This document shows, piece by piece, positions 16,472 to 24,589 of a stretch of DNA of 24,609 bases. Under the pieces are notes generated by a model. The model ran no database searches, was not told the DNA's origin, and was given only the letters and a program-made list of their open reading frames with translations. The stretch is taken from positions 1 to 24,609 of the forward strand of contig BOAV01000034.1 in NCBI GenBank assembly GCA_026002045.1. Reading direction: 5' to 3'. Origin of the DNA: Spirochaetia bacterium (GTDB lineage: Bacteria; Spirochaetota; Spirochaetia; Treponematales; Breznakiellaceae). The translations under genes were made by a program, and so were the position numbers. Numbering within the stretch: the stretch's first letter is position 1; each line of letters starts with the position of its first letter.

Positions 16472-19400
16472 CCGATTCTAATCTGAAAGAAAAGCAATTC
16501 GAATCCGACATTGAGGCATCTCTCCTCTCAATCGGCGGCTATACTAAAGGCAATCCCAAACAATTTGACCGTAAGCGCTCTCTCGACACGTCAACCTTCA
16601 TTTCCTTTATCCAAACCACCCAGCCAAAGCAGTGGCAAAAGTACGCCGCCATATACGGAACTGATTCCACCGAATCTCTCATAAACCGTTTCTGCAAAGA
16701 GGTAAAACAGGTCGGGCTTCTCAAAGTACTCCGTACCGGCCTCCGCGACCGGGGCATCAAATTCAATTTTGTCTACTGGAAACCTGAAACGGGCATAAAT
16801 GAAACGACAGCCGCCCTCTATAACAGCAATATATTCCATTGTACCCGGCAGCTCCACTATTCAGTACAGAACGAAAACAGCATAGATATAGTGCTTTTTC
16901 TCAACGGCATCCCCGTGGTGAGCATGGAATTGAAGGATCAGTTTACCGGGCAAAATGCGGATAACGCCATCAGGCAGTACAAGTTTGACCGCGCTTCAAA
17001 GGATGCCATCTTTGAATTCAAAAACCGTGTTCTGGTTCATTTTGCGGTTGACCTTTCGGACGTGTATATGACCACCCGTCTGCTGGGAGAGAAAACCTAT
17101 TTCATGCCCTTCAATCAGGGGTCCAATGGTGCGGGTAATGTCGGTGGCAAGGGCAATCCGTCAAATCCCCAAGCGGAACATAGTTCCGCAGGGTATCAAA
17201 CCAGCTATCTATGGGAACAAGCGCTGCAAAAAGACAGCCTCCTTGAAATTCTACATAAGTATATGCACCTGCAAATAGAGGAGCGGATAGACTTTAAAAC
17301 CAAGGCAAGAAATACCAAAGAAACCATGATATTCCCCCGTTACCATCAGCTTGATGCGGTTACTAAGTTACTGAAAGAAGTAAAAGCCGATGGCCCCGGT
17401 CACAACTATCTTATTCAGCATAGCGCCGGGAGCGGCAAATCCAATTCCATAGCGTGGCTGGCCCACCGTTTGTCCGGCCTGCATGACGCACAGGATAACA
17501 AAATCTTTAATTCCGTAATTGTTGTCACCGACCGAAGGGTTTTGGACAGCCAGCTACAGGACACGGTATACCAATTCGACCATGTCGAAGGGGTGGTAAA
17601 AAAAATAGACAAAGATTCCGCCCAGCTCCGGGATGCGATCAATGCCAATACCCCAATTATCATATCTACATTGCAGAAATTCCCGGTTATCTTTAACACA
17701 GTAAATGGAAATAATAAATCATTTGCGGTCATCGTTGATGAGGCTCATTCTTCCCAGCATGGCAATGCGGCAAAAAAATTGAAGGAAGCATTGGCGGATA
17801 CCGAAGAGATTTTAGCCGAGTATGCTAAAATGGAAAATGAAGCGGAAAACGCTGTCCCCGATGAGGATGAAAAGATAGTCAATGAACTTGCAACCCAGGG
17901 CCAGCAGAAGAACCTTTCGTTTTTTGCCTTTACCGCAACGCCAAAGGAAAAAACCCTGCAAATGTTCGGCACAAAGGGAGTTGACGGTAAATACCGGGCT
18001 TTTCATATTTATTCCATGCGTCAGGCTATAGAAGAAAAATTCATCCTTGATGTGCTTCAAAATTACATGACCTACAATATGTATTACAAAATAATTAAAA
18101 ATATCCCCGATGATCCAACCCTGGATACCGATAAAGGCATTAAGGCGATAAAAAAATATCAGACCCTTCACCCCCATAACATAGCGCAAAAGACAGAAAT
18201 AATGATTGAACATTTCCGGGAAAACACCATGCGCCAAATTGGCGGCAAGGCCAAAGCTATGGTAGTAACTGCGTCCCGCCTCCATGCGGTGCGCTATTGT
18301 CTTGAAGTTCGCAAACAAATTACCAGGAAAGGCTATACCGATATGTCCGCCCTGGTAGCGTTTTCCGATGAAATAAAGGACGGCAAAGAAACGTACACCG
18401 AGGAAAGCCTCAATAAAACCTCAAAGGGCGAGACTATAAAGCAGGATCAATTACGCAGCTATTTTCATACCGATGATTACAATGTCCTTATCGTTGCCGA
18501 GAAGTATCAGACCGGCTTTGATGAACCCTATCTGCATACCATGTTTGTTGATAAGAATCTTTCCGGGGTTAAGGCCGTTCAAACCCTGTCCCGTCTTAAC
18601 CGTACCATACAGGGCAAAACCAACACCTTCATCCTCGACTTTGTTAATACCGCGGAGGATATGAAAAAATCCTTTGAACCCTATTACGAAGCCGCTGTCC
18701 TGGAAGAAGAAACCGACCCTAATGTTCTGTATCAGTTAAAAAATACCCTTGATGGTTACCGGGTCTACAGTAATAATGAGGTACAGCGCTTTGCGGATCT
18801 ATACTATACCCTGGATGAAAAAATGCTGTGGGCCTACCGGCTCAAGGCATACTGGCCCAAGTTTTGAACCCCGCCATTGACCGCTACAAAGCATTGGATT
18901 CGGACATCAAGGATATTTTTAGCAAAACCCTGTCCCGCTTTGTCCGTATCTATTCCTTTGTAACCCAAGTCTACCGTATGTTCGATAAAGACCTGCATAA
19001 ATTCAGCCAGTATGCAAAATTTCTCCTCAAATTTCTGCCAACCAAAGATGCTGACCGTGTTTCCGTTGATGATAAAATCCTTATGGAATATTATCGCCTT
19101 GAAAAGAGCTTTGACGGATCCATCGCCTTAAAAAGTACCGAAACCGGGTTTTCGCCGATCAAAGGAGAAGCGGGGGCGAAAAAGGAAAAAAAAGAAACCC
19201 TGTCAAAAATCATTGATGACGTAAACAAACGGTTTGGAACTAATTTTACCGAGCAGGATAAAATCCTGGAACAAATGCAGAATGACTTTGTAAAAGACCC
19301 CAAATGGTCGGGCTTTGCCGCCTCCAATGATTATTCTACCTTCCGTCTTTTAGCAAAAAAGGGATTCAAAGATATTGCCGCCCAACGCTATGTGGAAAAT

Positions 19401-19550
19401 GACAGCTTTTTCATGCGTATTTTTGATGATGCGGAGTTTGGGGAATATATTATGGACCGGTTCATTGAAAGACTATATGGCAAATTAAAAGAAGGTTATA
19501 CTGAAACGCATGGAGGTTTTGGCGCCGGTATGGCTGCCGAACAGGATTAG
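16468..19550 (+). pseudogene. hsdR: Type I restriction endonuclease/translocase subunit HsdR, frameshifted
   Basis: The first frame (16468-18867) has the HsdR N-terminal nuclease core (Asp140, Glu154-Leu-Lys156 in PVVSMELKDQ). It also has the superfamily 2 motor: Q-like motif RYHQLDAV, Walker A AGSGKS (320-325), DEAH (424-427), FTATP, and QTLSRLNRTIQGK (motif VI). Reading then stops after LKAYWPKF. The C-terminal domain continues in the other frame (GILAQVLNPAIDRYKALD...MDRFIERLYGKL) to 19550. The two frames together give about 1,027 residues, a normal HsdR length. The break lies at about 18818-18840, beside an A6 run and a TGTG. If real, it removes the C-terminal part that binds the methyltransferase, so cutting is likely lost or switchable. 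Start by ATGA overlap, with AAAGGAAAG upstream. Confidence 0.9.
17173..17189. repeat. Perfect short palindrome inside hsdR
   Basis: GCGGAAC, ATA, GTTCCGC: a 7-bp stem with a 3-base loop, with CCC/GGG just outside. It is read in frame as AEHSSAG (residues about 236-242), in a glycine-rich linker between the nuclease and motor domains. Confidence 0.6.
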
Positions 19551-20176
19551 AGTAAGAAGGATATAACACAATGAATATACAGGGCATTAAAAAATTACTA
19601 TCCCAAGGCGAAGGTCTCACCGTTGAATTCAAAGCCGCAAAAGACACCTTGAGTAACAGCGTATTTGAAACAGTATGCTCCTTTTCAAACCGTTACGGCG
19701 ACTACATTTTCCTTGGTGTAAGCGATTCCGGTGAAGTGCTTGGGGTAAACCCCAAAGCGATCCCCGCCTTAAAGAAAAATTTCGTCAATATGCTCAATAA
19801 CCCGGAAAAAATTTCACCGGTTTTGTATCTTAACCTTGAAGAAATAACCATAGATGGCAAAACAATTCTCTATGTATATATTCCGATTAGTTCCCATGTA
19901 GAACTTTGTTCCGGTAAAATATTTGATCGTACGGAAGATGCGGATATTGATATAACAAAGTCGGTTGATTTAGTTGCTAATCTCTTTAACCGAAAATCCA
20001 TGGCCTTTACTGAGCGCAAGCTTTTCCCCTATGTGACCAAAAAAGAGCTTCGTCCCGAAATAATCAAACGCGCTCGTCAAATGGCACTAAATAAGACCAC
20101 CAAACATCCATGAGAACACATAACCGATATGGAGTTATTTAAAAGTGCAGGTCTTTATGAAGAAAATTGGGTAACT

Positions 20177-20197
20177 TCCCCAGCGTAGCTGGGGCAC
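20177..20197. repeat. Palindromic insertion 1 in the AlbA_2 pseudogene
   Basis: CCCCAGC (20178-20184), GTA, GCTGGGG (20188-20194): a 7-bp stem with a 3-base loop. It sits in frame between VT and EKGFNL, where family members have only a short TGK-type link, and it brings an in-frame TAG. Confidence 0.7.
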
Positions 20198-20437
20198 GAA
20201 AAAGGGTTTAACCTGGCCGCGATTCTTCTTTTTGGCCGGGATGAGGTTATCCGTTCCTGTGTTCCCGGCTATATTACTGATACAATTTTACGGAAAGAAA
20301 ACCTGGACCGTTATGACGACCGGCTTATGGTAGAAACCAATCTTATTGACAGTTATAGCCTCCTTATGGAATTTGTTGCAAAACATACACTGGACAGGTT
20401 TTTTCTTGTGGATGATAAAAACGTCAGTGTACGGAAC

Positions 20438-20478
20438 TGGCTCCTCAACCGAGCTGCGTAGCAGCGAAGGTTCCCCTC
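20438..20478. repeat. Palindromic insertion 2 in the AlbA_2 pseudogene
   Basis: The core is GCTGC, GTA, GCAGC, flanked by GA on both sides and by AACC/GGTT outside. Removing these 41 bases joins SVRN directly to LIAREIISN, the spacing expected for the family, and restores the frame. It carries a TAG and a frameshift. Confidence 0.65.
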
Positions 20479-21047
20479 TTGATCGCACGGGAAATAATCA
20501 GCAACAGTCTTGTCCACTGGGAATATGCAAGCGTTTTCCCCGCAAAAATTGTTATAGAAAAAGATCGCATATATGCGGAAAACTGGAATAAATCCCTCAA
20601 ACCGGGCCGCATCACCCCGGAAGATTTTACTCCCTATCCAAAGAACCCAATTTTAGCCCGTTTTTTCGTAAACATCGGCTTGGCCGACCAGTTAGGCTCC
20701 GGGGTACGGAACCTTTACAAATACACCAAAATCTATTCCGACAGCGAACCGGAGTTGCTGGAAGGGGACATTTTCAAAACCACTGTTTTGTTGACCGTAG
20801 AAGGCAAATCTAGCGATAAATTGTCCCCGGCAGAAGAAAATTTTATGGAATCCATACTTCCTTATCTCAATAAAAAAGGACAGATAGATGCAAAAACAGC
20901 CGGTGAATTAACCGGAAAATCGGCGGCACGAATAAAGCAAATATTTACAAGATTAACCGAAGCAGGTATCCTGGAAAAACTTGGCGCCATTAAAAACAGG
21001 ACCTATCAACTGGTGAAAAAGTAATTCTCTTTATGAGAGGCAGGAAA

Positions 21048-21272
21048 ATGGTCAGAAGTAAAGAAGATATAGACAATTTTGTGGTTGAAATTTCAGAACT
21101 TTCCCGGAAATATGGCATCGCTGTGCATGGGTTTGACGGAGGGGCATTCTTGGCTGATAGTGAAAACATGGCTCATGAGATCTGCCGGGATGGTGATTTT
21201 TGCTGGAACGAGAAAGAACAAAAGTATGAAATCAAAAATATCAAATTGACAAATTTCGATAGAGGGATATAA
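21048..21272 (+). CDS. Small hypothetical protein
   Basis: A 74-residue protein. I prefer ATG 21048 (AGGAAA just upstream) over 21033. The sequence (MVRSKEDIDNFVVEISELSRKYGIAVHGF, GGAFLADSENMAHEICRDGDFCW) is a helix followed by an acidic, aromatic-rich half. I do not recognise a family. It follows the AlbA_2 gene by 23 bases on the same strand and may be the last gene of the defence operon. Its last about 30 bases overlap the remnant of a PIN gene on the other strand. Confidence 0.5.
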   Translation: MVRSKEDIDNFVVEISELSRKYGIAVHGFDGGAFLADSENMAHEICRDGDFCWNEKEQKYEIKNIKLTNFDRGI

Positions 21273-21300
21273 TAGGCCCGGTGTCAGCAATAACAATCAT
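21241..21300 (-). pseudogene. N-terminal stub of a PIN-domain (DUF3368) toxin
   Basis: Minus strand from ATG 21300: MIVIADTGPIISLYRNLSI, then stop. MIVIADTGPIISL is the standard opening of DUF3368 PIN nucleases, with the first catalytic Asp. Only about 13 residues survive; the rest is cut off where the plus-strand hypothetical gene ends. It overlaps the end of the antitoxin remnant, as expected for such a pair. Confidence 0.65.
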
Positions 21301-21543
21301 GAGGAAGTAGGCGCTCCAGTTTGTCCGCATCAGCCATTACTTCTTCTGCTGTCTGTTGGCGTATTTCAATGCCGCTTTCTACAAGACGATCCGCGAAAGA
21401 AAAGCGATCCATTCCGGTTACCCGCGCAGCCCAGGCGACACTTACTCCCAGTGGATGAGCTGTTTTGCGGTTTCTTCACCATGGGGCAGCTTATCCTTTG
21501 CCGATTGAGGAAGTTCTATAGTTAACTGGTAGGTGTCGGACAT
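21284..21543 (-). pseudogene. UPF0175-family antitoxin, frameshifted
   Basis: Minus strand, ATG 21543 with AAGGAG upstream: SDTYQLTIELPQSAKDKLPH, GEETAKQLIHWE, stop. A shift near 21430-21445 restores the second half: GVSVAWAARVTGMDRFSFADRLVESGIEIRQQTAEEVMADADKLERLL. The helix-turn-helix part WAARVTGMDRFSFADRL is typical. It is paired with the PIN stub at 21241-21300, so this is a dead toxin-antitoxin module, in the opposite orientation to the defence operon. Confidence 0.7.
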
Positions 21544-21938
21544 ACACGGCTCCTTCTTTGCTCTAAATATATACCCAAATGAGGTTTTCGACAATTCTTT
21601 TCAACATCACCTGTGGCCCTTCCATTTGCACCTGGTCCTTTGCATACTGGGTCCATTATCTTCCTTACCGCCGTCACCGTTCCGTTATCCGGCGCCCTGC
21701 CGGTTGTCGGAAATGACCGTAGGACAAAGCGCCATAGGCCGCTCCATTCGCTTGTAAACTCGCTCATTCCACGGCCCATGGCGCTTACCCGATTAACCAA
21801 TGGGGATAAAGGCGGGGGCAACGTTACCAAAAAAATAAGTCCGATGTTTGCCAATATAAAGCAATCGTTCAAAGCAGCCCCCGCCTTCCCCCTTGAACCC
21901 TCATACCACCCCTGCCATCCAATACCCGGCTAACACCC

Positions 21939-21964
21939 CGCCGCATGCCTAACGGCAAGCGGCG
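21939..21964. repeat. 26-base hairpin
   Basis: A 6-bp stem, a single A/A mismatch, a 4-bp stem and a TAAC loop. No T-run follows on either strand, so it is not an ordinary terminator. Confidence 0.6.
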
Positions 21965-21998
21965 CAATAGTCGTAAATGTCGCCTAAAGTCTCTGTCT

Positions 21999-22044
21999 GG
22001 CCGATGGACCCTCCGGCGCTGCGCTTCTCCGGGCACCATCGGCC
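21999..22044. repeat. 9-bp inverted repeat with 28-base loop
   Basis: GGCCGATGG pairs perfectly with CCATCGGCC. The loop contains further CCGG-rich self-complementary sequence. Could be a protein-binding site, a small mobile element or the root of a structured RNA. Confidence 0.55.
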
Positions 22045-22668
22045 CCCGGCTTTTCCGCCTGATCCTTCTGCAAACCGGGACCGTTATCTACAAAATTGCC
22101 GCCGTATAACCCAGTGATCACCTGATCGCCGATACTGTCAAATTCAGGACAGAGCAGTCCGGTAAGCCCTCAGCATAGAAACATACGGCAAGCCAAATTT
22201 GATACTCCAGTCCTGTATTAATGGGGGGTACGAGGGCAAAATCAGGGAATTTTAAGGGGGCAGGGTAGTAGTTTTGTGCCGTTTAAGGTCTACTTCGAAA
22301 CCATCCAGAAAGCATGAAAGCGGCGCGAACTCAGCCCACCCAAGGCCGCGCAACCTTCAAGCCTATCTTGCTATGGTGGCGGTTTATTTCGATAACTTAT
22401 CAAGTCTAACCAAACTTTTAAATCGTAAACATTATTCCTTGACCGCAATATTAACCCAATGCCGCCCATCACTGAGCCGTTTCTGAGCAATTCCCAGCTC
22501 TTTTAAACGCAGCCCAAAGAATTTTTCAGTGCATCCATGTTCGTTGTTTTCTTCACACCAGCCCTGGTAACACTTGAACAGTTCCCGTGCCCGTATCTCA
22601 ACCCCCGGCTTTTGCTCACAGCGATCCTTTTTTCTTCGTCAATCGTGGTGTTAAAGGGAATTATCCTT

Positions 22669-22690
22669 TTAAAGAAGTTGCTGTCACAAC
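22669..22690 (-). repeat. 22-bp palindromic insertion (primase copy A)
   Basis: Minus strand pattern GTTG-N4-AGCAACTTC-NNT-AA. Removing exactly these 22 bases turns the primase line into GIWPLIRIIPF, the same length as the family's GIWRRIRLIPF. The inner part forms a GTTG/CAAC hairpin. Confidence 0.75.
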
Positions 22691-22738
22691 ATTAAGGGCC
22701 ATATCCCGTGGTCAGTCCCGCTGATCGTGGGCTTGTGA

Positions 22739-22760
22739 TTCGTAAGGATGCTGCTCCCGC
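22739..22760 (-). repeat. 22-bp insertion (primase copy B)
   Basis: Removing these 22 bases joins ATN to HKP and gives the conserved primase motif ATNHKPTISGTDHGIW. A TT dinucleotide lies at both borders. Its hairpin is weak, and it shares only the core CAGCA-x-C with the other two 22-bp inserts. Confidence 0.65.
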
Positions 22761-22774
22761 TTGGTCGCAGCAAT

Positions 22775-22896
22775 CAGAAAATGAATAGAGTTGTTCGATA
22801 ACTTCAGTTATCGAACAACTTCCGCTGAAAAATGCAAAATGCTCTGCATTTTGCGAGACTTGTGAGAGAACCAACCGGGTTCTCGAACAAGTCCAA
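22775..22896. repeat. 122-bp block of three consecutive hairpins inserted in the primase gene
   Basis: It interrupts the primase between FKI and (I)AATN. It consists of a 15-bp near-continuous palindrome (22789-22820), GCAAAATGC/GCATTTTGC with a 3-base loop (22834-22854), and a two-tier hairpin (22857-22893). The last has GACTTGT/ACAAGTC outside, GAGAACC/GGTTCTC inside, and GA on both strands between the tiers. Confidence 0.8.
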
Positions 22897-23493
22897 TATT
22901 TTAAAAGTCGGCAAGAAGGAAAAATATTCCCCGTACAGGAAACGGGCGGTCATTCGGTCATTGCCGGTGATTTGTTTTATCAAGGATTCCGACAATTTAC
23001 GTCCCTGTTCCGCTTCGGTGGTAGTGACAAAGTTCATTCCCCGCAGCCTGGCAATATCATTACTGATCCCGTCATTTGAACGGCGCATAAAGGTCTCAGT
23101 CGGCGTAGACGTGGCATAATCCCCCAATACATGCATGATGGTATTGATACAGGTACTCTTGCCGTTTGCCCCGTTGCCGATGAGGATAAACATGACCTGT
23201 TCGCTGGTGTCTCCGGTAATTCCCCAGCCAAGGGCGGTCTGCAAGAAAGTAATCAGTTCGCCGTTATAACCCATAATTTCACAGATGAAATTTTTCCATT
23301 GGGGACATTCCGCTGCCGGGTCATACAAGACATTTGACATCTTGGTGATAAAATCTTCCTGTCGATGTTCCCTGAATTCCCCGGTAACCATATTTATCGT
23401 CCCGTTTTTAACGTTGAGCAGAAATGGATCTTTATCCAGATCATCCACTTCAATGTTCAAGGCCGGTATCAGGCTTGCCGCCTTGATAAAGGC

Positions 23494-23515
23494 TTATTGA
23501 AGTTGCTTATGCAAC
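23494..23515 (-). repeat. 22-bp palindromic insertion (primase copy C)
   Basis: Minus strand pattern GTTG-N4-AGCAACTTC-NNT-AA, with hairpin GTTGC-ATAA-GCAAC. It follows MRLLN; its removal gives MRLLNAFIKAASLIPALNIEVDD, consistent with family members. Both this copy and copy A sit directly beside ATT on the plus strand. Confidence 0.75.
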
Positions 23516-23978
23516 ATTTAGAAGCCGCATTGATTCACTTTGAATAGCAGCTTTCTCTATATCGTCCTTTTCATGGTAATCGACGGTCAGCAGAATTTCA
23601 TCATAGATTGAGCGGATCATCTCCAAGCCCTTGGCATGGATCAGAGTGCCCTTGTCTACCTTCCAATAGGAACTATTCCAGACCAGCCATTTCCTCCATT
23701 CCGGGACATAGCGGATATCCGTACCAAAAGGCAAAGGCTCCCGGCTTTTGTTGTCCGTTCCTCATTGATGAAGTAGGCTAATCCCCGGTAGACATCATCA
23801 GGTGGTTCCATGTGTCTTTGCCGGAATCAGTTCAAAATCGCCTGGGCGAGGATCGTTTCTTCCTTGAGGAAGTCAGATAAAATCCTCCGTTCCTTCCGCG
23901 TTTTGAACAGGTGCTTTTCTACAGGATTCGCAAATCTCATGGGAGCCTCCGCTTGGGTGTAACGGGCAGGAAATCAAC

Positions 23979-24589
23979 ATGCAAATCCCCGATGGACTTC
24001 CGGTGTGCGAAAACATCCTGAACCGGGACTTCCATGCTTCCCTGCCCGGTGAGAAATGGGTGTCGGATATAACCTGCCTGCGCACCGCCGAAGGCTGGCT
24101 GTATCTGACGATGGTCCCGGACCTGTTTGACCGGAATATAATCGGCTGGGCGTTCAGCGGCGGCATGACGGTAGAACATACCACCGTTCCAGCCTTCGGT
24201 ATGGCCGTTATGAACCGCCGCCTGCGGACCGGTTTGATTTTTCATTCCGACCGGGGCGTGCAATACTGCGCGGCGTCATTTAGAAACAAACTGAACGACG
24301 GAGGAGTGACCGTCAGGCAAAGTATGAGCCGGAAAGGGAACTGCTGGGATAACGCCTGTGCGGAGACTTTTTTCAAAACTCTCAAAAGTGAACTTGATAC
24401 GCTGGACGGGAAACAACCGGCATCGGAAGTACAACAATCGGTGTTTGAATACATTGAGACCTACTACAACCGGAAACGGCCCTGTCTAAACTCAGAAACA
24501 AATAGGACACCCGCCTCATGGTAGAATGGGTTTACCAAGACTCAAATACCACGGAGGAAATGCCATGAAAGGCAGGATCGGGTGTCCCA
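23979..24589 (+). mobile_element. IS3-family element remnant (3' part of orfB and right end)
   Basis: The reading frame 23979-24524 is the C-terminal part of an IS3 orfB transposase (rve integrase fold): LPVCENILNRDFHASLPGEKWVSD (Asp30), IFHSDRGVQY (Asp91), MSRKGNCWDNACAETFFKTLK (Glu129), YYNRKRP. By my count 37 residues separate the second Asp and the Glu, near the usual 35. The catalytic triad is present, but orfA and the N-terminal part of orfB are absent, so it is truncated at about 23941-23979 against the primase gene. A probable right terminal repeat is CGGGTGTCCCA ending at 24589, with the family's terminal CA; GGACACCCG also occurs at 24505-24513. The right end is inferred. Confidence 0.75.

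Larger units (their letters stand above)
19571..21024 (+). pseudogene. AlbA_2 (Schlafen-like) / HATPase_c_4 protein with multiple lesions
   Basis: The N-terminal AlbA_2 domain (GEGLTVEFKAAKDTLSNSVFETVCSFSNRYGDYIFLGV) reads to 20113. There TGA replaces the Trp of the family line NHPW. The same frame then continues with FNLAAILLFGRDEVIRSCVPGYITDT, ENLDRYDDRLMVETNLIDSYSLLMEFVAKHTLDRFFL. It is broken again by a palindrome with TAG (20186) and by a 41-base insert with TAG (20456-20461 region). The C-terminal part resumes at 20479 with the ATPase box (LIAREIISNSLVHWEYASVF; IGLADQLGSGVRNLYKYTK) and ends in a winged helix (LTGKSAARIKQIFTRLTEAGIL). Such proteins often accompany type I restriction genes. 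No intact product is possible without recoding. Confidence 0.85.
21546..22431. other. Palindrome-rich stretch without recognisable genes
   Basis: No reading frame here looks like a protein; the candidates are short and of biased composition. Two strong inverted repeats stand out: CGCCGC-a-TGCC-TAAC-GGCA-a-GCGGCG at 21939-21964, and GGCCGATGG/CCATCGGCC at 21999-22007 and 22036-22044 around a C/G-rich 28-base loop. The region separates the dead toxin-antitoxin pair from the primase pseudogene. Confidence 0.5.
22432..23811 (-). pseudogene. P4-type phage/plasmid primase-helicase (D5_N / SF3), broken by small insertions
   Basis: Minus strand. The N-terminal part (23734-23507) reads TDIRYVPEWRKWLVWNSSYW. 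The middle (about 23492-22900) reads DLDKDPFLLNVKNGTINM, then Walker A LIGNGANGKST, then TEAEQGRKLSESLIKQITGNDRMTARFLYGEYFSFLPTFKI. The C-terminal part holds NHKPTISGTDHGIW and IIPFNTTIDEEKRI, and ends with RARELFKCYQGWCEENNE, FFGLRLKELGIAQKRL and a stop at 22432. This is the replicative primase/helicase of P4-like satellites and islands. Small insertions at 23494-23515, 22775-22896, 22739-22760 and 22669-22690 break it, and there is also a deletion near 22610. Residues before 23734 are uncertain. It is not functional. Confidence 0.85.

Noticed and set aside
18811..18830. Programmed -1 ribosomal frameshift in hsdR
   Set aside because: The A6 run is not in the phase needed for a double-slip heptamer (codons GAA AAA ATG), and no clear downstream stimulator hairpin was seen; mutation or slippage fits better.
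21522..21872. Minus-strand reading frame of 116 codons
   Set aside because: It overlaps the antitoxin remnant, has biased composition and no recognisable motif.
21947..21953. GCCTAAC resembling an integron attC end
   Set aside because: No matching GTTRRRY partner within about 140 bases and no integron integrase in the window; it is explained by the local hairpin.
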